This document shows positions 17,240 to 26,239 of a stretch of 64,000 nucleotides of DNA, one piece after another (position 1 is the stretch's first letter; each line of letters opens with the position of its first letter). The stretch lies in the NCBI RefSeq assembly GCF_019510245.1, contig NZ_JAEKKT010000181.1:1-64000 (forward strand), read 5' to 3'. This stretch comes from Streptomyces sp. (lineage in GTDB: Bacteria > Actinomycetota > Actinomycetes > Streptomycetales > Streptomycetaceae). The notes under the pieces are model-generated. The model saw only the letters and a program-made list of their open reading frames with translations, was not told where the DNA came from and did no database searches. Made by a program: the position numbers and the translations under genes.

Positions 17240-17424
17240 CGCGCGGCTCCCGGGGTGTGCGCTCCGGCGACTCCGGTGCTTCCGGACGCTCCGGGTCCGG
17301 GTCGGGAGGTGGTCATCTGGTGGTCTCCTTCAAGAGGTGGTGCGGTTGCCTCCGGCGGGATGCCGGGCACCGGCCGCCGGGACGGCTCGGCGAGGCGTGC
17401 GAGGTCATCGGCGGCTCTGCTCAC
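17236..17424 (-). CDS. Small translationally coupled protein (62 aa), unknown function
   Basis: GTG at 17424 overlaps the TGA of the membrane-protein gene (GTGA), with GGGAG 7 bases upstream. The stop overlaps the epimerase ATG (ATGA, 17236-17239). The 62-residue product is Ala/Pro/Gly-rich with a basic/acidic N-terminal half (SRAADDLARLAEP). A second start, ATG 17316 with a strong AAGGAG, would give only the last 26 residues in the same frame. No family recognised. The frame is supported by the two perfect overlaps; it could alternatively be only a coupling device. Confidence 0.5.
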   Translation of the reverse strand: MSRAADDLARLAEPSRRPVPGIPPEATAPPLEGDHQMTTSRPGPGASGSTGVAGAHTPGAAR

Positions 17425-18752
17425 TCGGGGTCTCCCGTCGGCGCGTGGGCCGAGGCCCGGGTGAGGGTGCCGGTCGCCCGGAACAGCAGTGCGAGGGCGG
17501 CGGCGCCGCAGACGAGGGCCGGGACGCTGCCCGCGCCCCAGGCGTCGACCAGCGCGTCGACGGGGGCGGCCAGGAAGGCGCAGCCGGGCAGCCGGCCGGC
17601 CAGGACGAGGGCCACGGCCGCCACCTCCGTGCCGGCCGTGGCGGCGAGGGCGGGCCCCTGCGGCACGTTGTGGACGGCGAGGAGGCGGGCGAGCAGGAGG
17701 AGGGCGCCGAGGGTGAGGCCCGCCGGGTAGCCGGCGGGTTCGCCGAGCGCGGCGCCGCACAGGGCGAGCAGGGCGGTGAGGGCGCCGAGGAAGAGGGCGA
17801 ACGCACCGAGCAGCAACGGCCGTACGGCCCAGGTGAACTCCTCCAGGCCCCTGCTGGCCGCGAGTCTGCGGCGGGCGCCCGCCGCGTAGAGGTGGGTGCT
17901 CCAGGCCGCCGGCGCGCAGGCCAGGGTGAGGGCGAGGACGGGGGCGGTGGTCACCGGCCAGAAACCGTGGGCCGCGCCGGTCGGCAGGCCGTCGGGGCCG
18001 CCGTCCACGACCGCCCGGAGCAGGCCGTCGCCGAGCAGGGCGTAGGCGAGCACCCAGCAGGTCCAGGTGCGGGTGCCGGTGGCGGTGCGCCAGGCGGGGG
18101 TTCGGGCCGGTGCGGCCAGGGGCCCCCGGCGCAGGGCCGGGCGTACGGCCAGGGCGACGGCGAGCACGCCCACGGCCGCCGCGAGGACGCGGGGGCGGCC
18201 CTCGGTGAGCCGTACGCCGGTCACGGCCGCCGCACACACGGCGCCCGGGAGGAGCGTGAGCAGCGCCCAGTCGGCGCGCACGCGGGGCGTGGGCGCCGGT
18301 TCGCGGTACGGGGGCGGGGCGTCGTCGCGGGGCACGCGCGCATAGAGCTCTTCTGCGAGCGAGAAGACGTCGCGGTGCCGGAAGCGGGCGGCGGTGCGGT
18401 CGGTGACGCCGTGCGCCTCGAGGCCGGCCGCGATCTCCAGCGGGTCCACGGCCCGCTCGCAGAGCGCGCGGTGCCGGTGCATCAGGGCCTTCACCGGGTC
18501 GGCGGCGGCGCCTCGGCGGCCTGTGGTTCTGCGGCCGCCCACGGTGCCCTTGGCACCAGCCGGGCCGCCCGGGGGGACCCGGCCGGACGCCGGCGTCCCG
18601 CCTCCGGGGAGGGCGTGCTCCGGGCCGGTCTCGTCCGCTCCCAGGAGCCATCCTTGCGAGCGCGCGTCCCAGGCGTCGACCGGGCCGGGCCGCCCGGCCC
18701 GGTCCAGCTCTCCGGGACCGCCGTTCGGCGTGCCGCCTTCGTGGCCGTTCAC
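17421..18752 (-). CDS. Polytopic membrane protein of the polysaccharide operon
   Basis: 443 aa. A long Gly/Pro-rich cytosolic N-terminus is followed by a charged helical module (about 85-145) containing DPLEIAAGLEAHG and HRDVFSLAEELYARV, then about 8-9 TM helices to the C-terminus. No enzymatic motif is visible. It overlaps the glycosyltransferase by ATGA (18749-18752) and the small ORF by GTGA. Position and topology suggest a transport or scaffold partner comparable to PelG/PelE, but I see no sequence motif proving homology, so this is inference from context. Confidence 0.7.
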   Translation of the reverse strand: MNGHEGGTPNGGPGELDRAGRPGPVDAWDARSQGWLLGADETGPEHALPGGGTPASGRVPPGGPAGAKGTVGGRRTTGRRGAAADPVKALMHRHRALCERAVDPLEIAAGLEAHGVTDRTAARFRHRDVFSLAEELYARVPRDDAPPPYREPAPTPRVRADWALLTLLPGAVCAAAVTGVRLTEGRPRVLAAAVGVLAVALAVRPALRRGPLAAPARTPAWRTATGTRTWTCWVLAYALLGDGLLRAVVDGGPDGLPTGAAHGFWPVTTAPVLALTLACAPAAWSTHLYAAGARRRLAASRGLEEFTWAVRPLLLGAFALFLGALTALLALCGAALGEPAGYPAGLTLGALLLLARLLAVHNVPQGPALAATAGTEVAAVALVLAGRLPGCAFLAAPVDALVDAWGAGSVPALVCGAAALALLFRATGTLTRASAHAPTGDPE

Positions 18753-20533
18753 AGCGCCCCCTCGGTGGCCGTGCGCGGGGTGGCCCGTACCGGGGCGGGC
18801 CGCACGGCGGCGCCCAGGGCCCGACCCGGTAGGCCGCGATGGGCGACGCGGGCCGTGGGGCCGGTCCAGCGGCCCGGCACGTGGGCCTCGGCCGGGACGG
18901 CGAACGGCAGGGGCTCGCCCGCCTGGTCGACGACGACCCGGCGTACCGGGCAGTGCGAGACGATCTCCAGGTAAATGCTGCGAAATGCCGCGATGTTCTG
19001 CTCGACGGTGAACAGTTCGAGCGCACGGGCGCGGGCCGCGGCACCGAGGCGCTCACGGCGCTCGGGGTCGCGCAGCAGCGCCACGCACGCCTCCGCGAGC
19101 GCCCGCGGATTGCGCGGGGGTACGACGAGCCCGGTGCCGCCGATGGCCTCCACCGCGGCGCCGACGTCCGTGGAGACGGTCGCCCGGCCGCAGAGCATCG
19201 CTTCGACGAGGCCCACCGGGAAACCCTCGACGACGCTGGACAGGACGACGACCGCGCCGGACGCGTAGGCGTCGGCGAGGGTAGGCGCAGCCGGGCCGCC
19301 CACCTCCTCGAAGGCGACCGGGTTGTCGCCGACGGCGTGCACGCCCTCGGCCTCGTCGGGGAAGAGCTGTGCGGCGAGCGCCCTGCAGTGCCCCAGGTAG
19401 GCCTCGCCCTCCGGCCCCGCCGCGGCGCCCACGACCCGCAGTCGCGCCTTGGGCTCCTCCTTGCGGACCTCGGCGAAGGCGTGCAGCAGGGACACCAGGT
19501 CCTTGGCCGGCTCGATCCGGCCGACCCACACGAGCGTGTCCGGTTCCGCGCGGTCCGGGGCCTCGCCCACCTCGGTGAAGCGGGCGGCCTCCATGCCGGG
19601 ATGCACGGTACGGATGCGGGCGCGGTCGGCGCCGCAGCGCTCCTGCCAGCGGCGGGCGTGCGCGTTGCCCGGTGTGATGATCGCGGCGCGGCGGTAGACC
19701 TCGGCGGCGAGCCGGCCGTGGAAGGCGGCGAGCAGCGCGCGTACGGCGGGGGTGGCCGCGCCGGGACCGGTGGCGAGGTAGTGCGAGCGCAGCTGCACGC
19801 CGTACTCGGTGACCAGCAGCGGCACTCCGGAGAAGTGCCCGGCGAGCAGCCCGGCCAGGGCGGCCGGACCGCCGGAGGTGGCGTGGCAGAGGTCGGCCGC
19901 GCCGAGGCCGTCGTCGCCGTACCAGTCCAGGGAGAGGGGGCGCAGGGCGCGTTCGAGGTGTGCGGCGACGGCGAGCAGATCGGGCACGCGCGCCTCGCGT
20001 GCCGTACCGAGGGCGCCGGGCGCACGGCAGGCGCGCTCCAGGGCGCGCAGGGCGGTGTCGGAGCGGAGCGCACCGGCCAGGCCGCCCTCGTCACGGGCGA
20101 GTTCGGCGAGTCCGCGGAGCGCGTTGCCGAAACGGTCCGCCAGGGAGCCGGGCACGGCCCGGGGGCCGATTTCGCCGCCCGGCCCGGCTGCGCCGTCCGC
20201 GCCATCTGTGCCGACCGGGCCATTCGCGCCGTCCGCGGCCGGGCCGGCGCACAGCACACCCACGAACTCGCCGTAGCTCTCGGCGAAGCGCCGGCGCGCG
20301 CGCCGTCCGTACGTGACGCCGTCCTCGTCGGCGGTCCAGAGAGGAGCCGTCCGGACCCGGCTGACATGCGGTGGCAGCGGCAGCCAGCCCTCGTCCTCCT
20401 GGTGCCGGGTGCGGCTGAGCGCGTAGAGGTCGAACTCGTGCTGCCCGAGCCCGCGCACGAGCCGGTCGCACCAGAGTCTGGCGTCACCGCTCACATACGG
20501 ATAACCACCCTCCGTAAGCAGTCCGATGCGCAC
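18749..20533 (-). CDS. PelF-like GT4 glycosyltransferase (DUF3492 + glycosyl transferases group 1)
   Basis: 594-aa cytoplasmic retaining glycosyltransferase. The N-terminus RIGLLTEGGYPYVSGDARLW matches the DUF3492 signature of PelF, the polymerase of Pel polysaccharide (UDP-GalNAc donor). The C-terminal GT4 domain has the EX7E motif EGFPVGLVE (Glu436, Glu444). The GTG at 20533, preceded by GGGGGTG, starts exactly at the conserved beta strand; an open frame to 20641 adds non-conserved residues. It is first of five overlapping genes. A 34-bp inverted repeat lies in its leader. Donor specificity is inferred from the family. Confidence 0.83.
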   Translation of the reverse strand: MRIGLLTEGGYPYVSGDARLWCDRLVRGLGQHEFDLYALSRTRHQEDEGWLPLPPHVSRVRTAPLWTADEDGVTYGRRARRRFAESYGEFVGVLCAGPAADGANGPVGTDGADGAAGPGGEIGPRAVPGSLADRFGNALRGLAELARDEGGLAGALRSDTALRALERACRAPGALGTAREARVPDLLAVAAHLERALRPLSLDWYGDDGLGAADLCHATSGGPAALAGLLAGHFSGVPLLVTEYGVQLRSHYLATGPGAATPAVRALLAAFHGRLAAEVYRRAAIITPGNAHARRWQERCGADRARIRTVHPGMEAARFTEVGEAPDRAEPDTLVWVGRIEPAKDLVSLLHAFAEVRKEEPKARLRVVGAAAGPEGEAYLGHCRALAAQLFPDEAEGVHAVGDNPVAFEEVGGPAAPTLADAYASGAVVVLSSVVEGFPVGLVEAMLCGRATVSTDVGAAVEAIGGTGLVVPPRNPRALAEACVALLRDPERRERLGAAARARALELFTVEQNIAAFRSIYLEIVSHCPVRRVVVDQAGEPLPFAVPAEAHVPGRWTGPTARVAHRGLPGRALGAAVRPAPVRATPRTATEGAL

Positions 20534-20616
20534 GTGTGCACCCCCGATCGATCTCCCGTATGGGGAGCCACCGTGGCCCGGTGGCTCGCAGCGGGACGAA
20601 GGTATGCGGACAAGAC

Positions 20617-20650
20617 GGTGGCGCGACGGACGGTTGTCCATCGCGCCACC
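20617..20650. promoter_or_regulatory. Inverted repeat in the leader of the PelF-like operon
   Basis: Perfect 10-bp arms ggtggcgcga (20617-20626) and tcgcgccacc (20641-20650) around a 14-base centre, 84 bases upstream of the glycosyltransferase start. On the minus strand there is no T-tract after the stem, so it is less likely a terminator than an operator or an mRNA leader hairpin. It could also terminate a plus-strand transcript. Function is inference. Confidence 0.5.
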
Positions 20651-20761
20651 AAAAGGGGTGAACGGTCGTAACTTTCCCGTGCGGGCCGCGTTTTGTCGCG
20701 CTAGGCGACCGATCGGCGGCGGAACGTCACGTTCGGATTCCCGTCCAGATCTGCGGAAACG

Positions 20762-22354
20762 TCACGCCGACGCCAGTTCCCGGCGCGCCGCCCGCCGCCG
20801 GGCCGCGGCCTCGGGGTCGAGGGCGGGTACGGCGGCCAGCAGCTGCCGGGTGTACGGGTCCCGGGGGTTGTCGTACACCTCGTCGGCCGGCCCGGTCTCG
20901 ACGATCCGGCCGCGCCGCATGACCGCGACCCGGTCGCTGACCTGGCGCACGACGGCGAGGTCGTGGGCGACGAAGACGAGCGCGAGCCCGAGTTCCCGCT
21001 GGAGTTCGCCGAGCAGGGCCACGACCTGGGCCTGGGTGGTGACGTCGAGCGCGGAGACCGGCTCGTCGCAGACGATGACCCGCGGGTCGGCCGCGAGCGC
21101 CCGCGCGATGCCCACGCGCTGGCGCTGACCGCCGCTGAACTCGTGCGGATAACGCTGGTAGTGCGCCCCTTCGAGCCCCACACGCTCCAGCAGTTCGATC
21201 ACGCGCCCCCGGATGCGCCCCTCGTCCCGTTCGCCCCGCGCCCGCAGCGGGTCGGCGATCGACTCGCCGACGCTGCGCCGCGGGTTGAGGGAGGACACCG
21301 GGTCCTGGAAGACCATCTGGACGGCCGGGTTCACACCCACGCGCGCGTGTCCGTCGTAACGGACCTCCCCCGCCGTCGGCTCCAGCAGCCCGACCAGCAT
21401 CCGGCCGAGGGTGGTCTTGCCGCTGCCGCTCTCGCCGACGACGCCGAGGGTCTCGCCCCGGTGCACGGTCAGGGTGACGTCGTCCACGGCCGCGAACGCC
21501 CGCTTCCCGCGCCCGAACTCGCGGCGCAGACCGGTTGCCTCCAGCACGACCTCCTCGGACGCCCGGGAGGGTGCGCGCACCGCGTCCACGCGCGGGACCG
21601 CGGAGAGCAGTTCCCGGGTGTAGGGCTCGGCGGGCGCGCCCAGCACGGCGGCGACCGGCCCCTGTTCGACCATGCGCCCGTGCCGCATGACGAGCACCTG
21701 GTCGACGCTCTCGGCGGCGACGCCCACGTCGTGGGTGACGAGCAGCAGGCCCATGCCGGTCTCCTCGCGCAGGGTGTGCAGCAGGTCGAGGATCTGGGCC
21801 TGGACGGTCACGTCTAGGGCGGTGGTGGGCTCGTCGGCGATGAGCAGTTCGGGCTCGCAGGCGAGCGCCATGGCGATCAGCGCCCGCTGGCGCATGCCAC
21901 CGCTGAACTCGTGCGGGCGGGACCGGGACCGGCGCGGGGCGTCCGGGATGCCGACCCGGTCGAGCACCTCCACGGCACGCGCGCGTGCGGTTCGCCGTGA
22001 CGCGCGCGTGTGCACGCGGTACACCTCGGCGATCTGGTCGCCGATCGCGTAGTACGGGTCGAGGGACGACAGCGGGTCCTGGAAGACCATCGCCGCCTTC
22101 GCGCCGCGCAGCTTGCGCAGTTCGCCGTCGGAGGCGGCCTGTACGTCGGTGCCGGCGACCTCGATCGAGCCGCCGAGCCGCGCTCCCGTGCCGTGGTGCA
22201 GACCCAGCAGGGCCGAGGCGACCGTGGACTTGCCGGAGCCGGACTCGCCGACCAGGGCGAGGGCGGCGCCGCGCTCCAGGGTGAACGACAGCCCGTCCAC
22301 GGCCCGCAGGTCGCCGAACTCGACGGTCAGATCAGTTACTTGGACGAGACTCAC
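20762..22354 (-). CDS. Oligopeptide ABC transporter, fused double ATP-binding subunit (DppD-DppF type)
   Basis: 530 aa with two complete ABC ATPase domains in one chain. Domain 1 has Walker A GESGSGKS (36-43), signature FSGGMRQR and Walker B LLIADEP; domain 2 has GESGSGKTT, FSGGQRQR and VIVCDEP. It energises peptide (or nickel/opine-type) uptake through the two permeases. The GTG at 22354 overlaps the permease stop (GTGA), giving a start much shorter than the open frame reaching 22972. Last gene of a four-gene importer operon. Confidence 0.92.
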   Translation of the reverse strand: MSLVQVTDLTVEFGDLRAVDGLSFTLERGAALALVGESGSGKSTVASALLGLHHGTGARLGGSIEVAGTDVQAASDGELRKLRGAKAAMVFQDPLSSLDPYYAIGDQIAEVYRVHTRASRRTARARAVEVLDRVGIPDAPRRSRSRPHEFSGGMRQRALIAMALACEPELLIADEPTTALDVTVQAQILDLLHTLREETGMGLLLVTHDVGVAAESVDQVLVMRHGRMVEQGPVAAVLGAPAEPYTRELLSAVPRVDAVRAPSRASEEVVLEATGLRREFGRGKRAFAAVDDVTLTVHRGETLGVVGESGSGKTTLGRMLVGLLEPTAGEVRYDGHARVGVNPAVQMVFQDPVSSLNPRRSVGESIADPLRARGERDEGRIRGRVIELLERVGLEGAHYQRYPHEFSGGQRQRVGIARALAADPRVIVCDEPVSALDVTTQAQVVALLGELQRELGLALVFVAHDLAVVRQVSDRVAVMRRGRIVETGPADEVYDNPRDPYTRQLLAAVPALDPEAAARRRAARRELASA

Positions 22355-23349
22355 GTCAGTACCACCCGTCGGTCGGCCACCGCGTACAGCACGTCCGCGA
22401 CGGCGTTGGCGAGCACCACGAAGAAGCCGACGACGAGGACCGTGCCGACGACGACGGGCAGGTCGACCACGCTGACGGCGTGGACGAGTTCCTGGCCGAG
22501 GCCGGGCAGTCCGAAGAGCGTCTCGGTGAGCACGGCACCGCCGACCGCCGAGCCGAAGTTGTTGGCGTTCAGCGCGATGACCGGCGCGAGCGCCCCGCGC
22601 AGGGCGTGCCGTCCGACGATCGCCCGCTCGCCCACGCCGTACGCGCGGAAGGTGCGGATGTGGTCCTCGGCCAGGGTCTCCAGCATCGACGCCCGGGTCA
22701 TCCGGGCGAACGCGGCGGACTCGATGAGGGCGAGGGAGAGCCAGGGCAGCAGCAGGTTCCACGCCCACTGCTCGGGGTCGTCGGTGAACTTCACGTACTG
22801 CGGGAAGGGCAGCAGCTGCAGTTCGCCGCAGACGACGATCATCAGCACCAGTCCGATGACGAAGACCGGCGTGGCCCAGCCCGCCAGCGTGAGGCCGGTC
22901 AGCACCCGCTCGGTGAGCCGGCCGCGCCGCCAGACGGAGAGCACGCCCGTGCCGACGCCCAGGACCAGCCACAGCACCATCGCGCCGAACACCAGCGAGA
23001 GGCTGACCGGGAGCCTGGTCAGGATGATGCTCAGGACCTGCTGGTCGGTCTGGTAGGACAGGCCGAGGCAGGGCGCGGAGCAGTGTTCCACGGAGGTGCC
23101 GGTGGAGTAGTCCTGGCCGACGACCAGGCCCTCCAGGAAGTGCCAGTAGCGCACGTACAGGGGGTCGCCGAGGTGCAGTTGCTGGGCCACCTGGTGGACC
23201 TGCTCCGGGGAGCAGCGCGGGCCGCAGGTGATCTGGGCGACGTTGCCCGGGGTGACGTAGAAGACGACGTAGACGATCACCGAGATGGCGAGCAGGGTCG
23301 CCAGGGTGCCGATGGTGCGGCGGAGCAGGAAGCCGCCGAAGCCGTTCAC
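22351..23349 (-). CDS. Oligopeptide ABC transporter permease (DppB type)
   Basis: 332-aa inner-membrane permease. It has an N-terminal TM helix (FLLRRTIGTLATLLAISVIV), an external loop carrying four Cys, and five further helices, with the EAA coupling motif in RTFRAYGVGERAIVGRHALRG. This is the DppB/OppB class layout (first helix, large loop, TM block). It overlaps the ATPase gene by GTGA and the second permease by ATGA (23346-23349), so the operon is tightly coupled. The extra Cys in the loop (CGPRC, HCSAPC) may form disulfides outside the membrane. Confidence 0.92.
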   Translation of the reverse strand: MNGFGGFLLRRTIGTLATLLAISVIVYVVFYVTPGNVAQITCGPRCSPEQVHQVAQQLHLGDPLYVRYWHFLEGLVVGQDYSTGTSVEHCSAPCLGLSYQTDQQVLSIILTRLPVSLSLVFGAMVLWLVLGVGTGVLSVWRRGRLTERVLTGLTLAGWATPVFVIGLVLMIVVCGELQLLPFPQYVKFTDDPEQWAWNLLLPWLSLALIESAAFARMTRASMLETLAEDHIRTFRAYGVGERAIVGRHALRGALAPVIALNANNFGSAVGGAVLTETLFGLPGLGQELVHAVSVVDLPVVVGTVLVVGFFVVLANAVADVLYAVADRRVVLT

Positions 23350-24350
23350 GCGGACTCCTCCTTCGCGGTCGCGGCCGCCCGCCTGCGGCCGGTGCCGACG
23401 CCGAGCCGGGAGGCGGCGCGCGGGTCCAGGGCGGTGCGCACGCCGTCGCCGAGGACGGTCATCGCGAGGACGGTCACGAACAGCGCGCCGGCCGGCAGGA
23501 GCAGGTACTGCGGGGCCGCCTGGTACCAGACGTCGGCGGCGGTGAGCATCTGGCCCCAGGAGGGCGTCGGCGGCTTCACGCCGACGCCGAGGAAGGACAG
23601 GGCCGCCTCGGCGCTGATGTTGACCGGGATGAGGATCGAGGCGTACGTGATGACCGGCGCGGCCAGGCCGGGCAGCAGCTCGCGGCGGGCGATGCGCCAG
23701 GCACCCCAGCCGCTGAGCCGTGCGGCGGCGACGTGGTCGAGCCCCTTCAGGGTGAGCGTCTGGGCGCGCACGATCTTCGCGATGTTGCCCCAGGAGATGA
23801 GCCCGATGACGAGGGCGACCAGGACGGGCCGGGGGAAGCTCTGCGGCACGATCGCGAGCAGCGCCAGCGACATGACCATCAGGGGCAGCGCGACGAAGAT
23901 GTCCGTGATCCGGCTCAACAGTTGATCAACCCATCCACGGCCGAGCGCGGCCGCCACACCGACGACCAGCCCGAGGAAGACCTGGATCACTGTCGCCGAG
24001 AACGCGACGCCCAGGGACACCCGCGCGCCGTAGACCAGCCGTGCGAACAGATCGCGCCCGGTCTGCGGCTCCACGCCCAGCCAGTGGTCGGCGGAGACGC
24101 CGCCGAGTGAGCCGATCGGCACGCCGCCGCGCGCGGAGTCGATGAGTGAGGGGTGGTAGGTGGTCGGGTCCTGGCCCTCCAGCGCGGTGAGCAGCGGCGC
24201 GGCGAGCGCGACCAGGACGAGCAGCGCGACGACGCCCGCCGCGACCGCGGCGGCCCGCTGCACACGCAGCCGCCGCCAGAACTGACGAGCCCCCGAAGCC
24301 CCCGAGGCGGACGCCTCGGGGGCCTGGGTGGCGACAAGTGCCTCGCTCAC
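23346..24350 (-). CDS. Oligopeptide ABC transporter permease (DppC type)
   Basis: 334-aa partner permease. A cytosolic N-terminus leads to a first TM helix (AAAVAAGVVALLVLVALAAP), a periplasm-side segment with the class motif DHWLGVEPQTGRDLFARLVYG, and five more helices. The coupling loop is near HVAAARLSGWGAWRIARRELLPG. Full length. Located 4 bases downstream of the solute-binding protein gene and overlapping the DppB-type gene. Forms the heterodimeric channel. Confidence 0.92.
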   Translation of the reverse strand: MSEALVATQAPEASASGASGARQFWRRLRVQRAAAVAAGVVALLVLVALAAPLLTALEGQDPTTYHPSLIDSARGGVPIGSLGGVSADHWLGVEPQTGRDLFARLVYGARVSLGVAFSATVIQVFLGLVVGVAAALGRGWVDQLLSRITDIFVALPLMVMSLALLAIVPQSFPRPVLVALVIGLISWGNIAKIVRAQTLTLKGLDHVAAARLSGWGAWRIARRELLPGLAAPVITYASILIPVNISAEAALSFLGVGVKPPTPSWGQMLTAADVWYQAAPQYLLLPAGALFVTVLAMTVLGDGVRTALDPRAASRLGVGTGRRRAAATAKEESA

Positions 24351-24354
24351 GGTG

Positions 24355-26073
24355 CTACTTCACCGCGACCTGGGAGATGTCCAGGACACCGGTCCAGTCG
24401 CTGATCACGACGTTCTTGATGTCCTTGCCGACGAGCCGCTTGTAGACGGGGTGGAACAGCGGGACGGTCAGCGCCTGCGCGCCGATCTTCTTGTCCAGTG
24501 CACCCCACCGCTTGGCGGCCGCGTCAAGGTCGGTCAACTTGTTGATCGCGTCAATCTCGGCGTTGACCGAAGCATCGTTGAGCTGGGAGGCGTTGAAGTT
24601 CGCGCCGTCCTTGACGATCTGCCGGCCGTCGAAGATCGGGGCGAGGAAGGGACCGCCGGAGGGCCAGTCGGCACCCCACGCGGCGAGGAAGAAGCCCGGC
24701 TCGGTCTTCACGCTGTGGACCGTGTCCGAGTAGTTGTTGTCCTCCAGGCCCTGGAGCTTGACCGTGATGCCGGCCTTCTTGAGGGCGTCCTGGATCGCGG
24801 TCGCGATCTCGGGGCTCGTCTTGAAGTTGTCGGCGTTGTCGTGGGTCAGCGTGACCGTGAGCCCGTTCGGGTAACCGGCCTCCTTCAGCAGCTCCTTGGC
24901 CTTGGCCGCGTTGCCGGTGTCACCCGCCGGGTAGAGGTCGTACGGCGTGTAGCCGAAGGACTTCTGGTCGGGCAGGAAGGTGGTCGCGGGCTCGGCGAGG
25001 GCGCTGCCGCCCGCCGCGTTGATCACGGACGACCGGTCGACGGCGTACGAGATGGCCTGCCGCACCTCGGGGTTGTCGAACGGCTTGACCTTCGGGTTGA
25101 AGGCTATGTAGTTCGTGTAGCCGAAGTGGCCGGTGCCGACGCGTGCGGCGAGCTCCTTGTCGCCGGTCACCTTGGCGAGTTCGGCCGGACCGAGGTTGGT
25201 GTCCGTCGTCACGGCGGCCGCGTCCGTCCCCTGGGACGCCGACAGCCGCTGGTTGATCACGGACGAGTCGAGCCCGGACTGCACGTCGATCTTGTCCGGG
25301 TACGCCTTGCGCTGGTCGTCGACGGCAGCGGACCAGTACGTGTTGCGCTCCAGGACCAGGTGCTCACCGTCGTTCTCGTTCTTCACGACCTTGTAGGGGC
25401 CGGACGAGACCGGGTGCTCCTCGTACTTGGTGCCCGTGTCCTTGGCCTGCGGGACCGGCGTGAACTGCGTCTGCGTGGCCAGGAACGGGAACTCGCCCTC
25501 GGGCTTGTTCAGGTGGAAGACGATCGTCCGGCTGTCCGGCGTCTCGATCGCCGAGAGCCCCTTCTTGTCCTTGTACGGCCCCTGGTAGTCGGCGGCGCCG
25601 ACCAGCCAGTCCCGCAGGTAGGGCGCGCCGCCGGAGAGCTCCGGGGCGAAGGAGCGCTCGATGCCGTACTTGATGTCGGCGGACGTGATCGCGGTGCCGT
25701 CCTCGTACTTGAGGCCCTTCTTCAACGTGTACGTCCACACGGTCGCGTTCTCGCTGGGGCGCCCGGTGTCGGTGGCCAGGTCGGGGACGACCTTGGTGCC
25801 GGCGGCGCCGTTCGCGCGGTTGCGGGTGGTGAGCGTACGGAAGACCAGGGAGGGCACGTTGCCGCCGCCGGAGGTGTACAGGCGGGCCGGGTCGAAGTCC
25901 GTCTGAGGGTCGGAGTTCAGGACGGTCAGCGTGCCGCCCTTGTGCGGCGCGGAGTCGCCACTGGAGCCGTTGGCATCGTTGTCCTTCGGCCCGCAGGCGG
26001 CGGCGCCCGCTGCCACGACCAGGGCGAGCGAAACGTACGCCGCGCGGGCGCTGGTTACGGACGGGTGACGCAT
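24355..26073 (-). CDS. Family 5 solute-binding lipoprotein of the oligopeptide importer
   Basis: 572-aa extracellular ligand-binding lipoprotein (SBP_bac_5). The signal peptide ends in a lipobox-like AGAAAC. The mature N-terminus is Asn/Ser/Gly-rich, followed by the class segment TLTVLNSDPQTDFDPARLY and, further on, VRQAISYAVDRSSVIN. It captures peptides and hands them to the permeases. It is the first structural gene of the operon; a short leaderless ORF and an 18-bp palindrome lie in the preceding 270 bp, suggesting control at leader level. Confidence 0.93.
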   Translation of the reverse strand: MRHPSVTSARAAYVSLALVVAAGAAACGPKDNDANGSSGDSAPHKGGTLTVLNSDPQTDFDPARLYTSGGGNVPSLVFRTLTTRNRANGAAGTKVVPDLATDTGRPSENATVWTYTLKKGLKYEDGTAITSADIKYGIERSFAPELSGGAPYLRDWLVGAADYQGPYKDKKGLSAIETPDSRTIVFHLNKPEGEFPFLATQTQFTPVPQAKDTGTKYEEHPVSSGPYKVVKNENDGEHLVLERNTYWSAAVDDQRKAYPDKIDVQSGLDSSVINQRLSASQGTDAAAVTTDTNLGPAELAKVTGDKELAARVGTGHFGYTNYIAFNPKVKPFDNPEVRQAISYAVDRSSVINAAGGSALAEPATTFLPDQKSFGYTPYDLYPAGDTGNAAKAKELLKEAGYPNGLTVTLTHDNADNFKTSPEIATAIQDALKKAGITVKLQGLEDNNYSDTVHSVKTEPGFFLAAWGADWPSGGPFLAPIFDGRQIVKDGANFNASQLNDASVNAEIDAINKLTDLDAAAKRWGALDKKIGAQALTVPLFHPVYKRLVGKDIKNVVISDWTGVLDISQVAVK

Positions 26074-26180
26074 CGGAATGACGACCTCTCGGAAGGCGAG
26101 TCTCGATGGGCGAGACGGATTGACGAAGAGTGAGACGAAGGTGAGCAGACGTCCGCCAGGGCGTCAGGCCGTCGAGAGAG

Positions 26181-26198
26181 CCGTGACCCAGGTCACGG
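26181..26198. promoter_or_regulatory. 18-bp palindrome upstream of the importer operon
   Basis: ccgtgacc-ca-ggtcacgg: perfect 8-bp arms with a 2-base centre, too tight for an RNA loop at full length and shaped like a dimeric repressor site. It lies between the small leader ORF and the solute-binding protein start, about 110 bp from the latter. The binding protein is not known. Confidence 0.5.
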
Positions 26199-26239
26199 CA
26201 GCAGGGAAAAGTCGCGACGCGAACGCCTGAAGGCGGGGG

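Noticed and set aside
14361..18974. 1537-codon open frame on the plus strand
   Set aside because: It lies antisense to moeZ, the epimerase and neighbours; GC-rich DNA keeps the opposite frames open and the translation shows no domain.
17236..20487. 1083-codon minus-strand frame spanning the GT and membrane genes
   Set aside because: Out of frame with the conserved PelF-like and membrane proteins; only its last 62 codons form a plausible gene.
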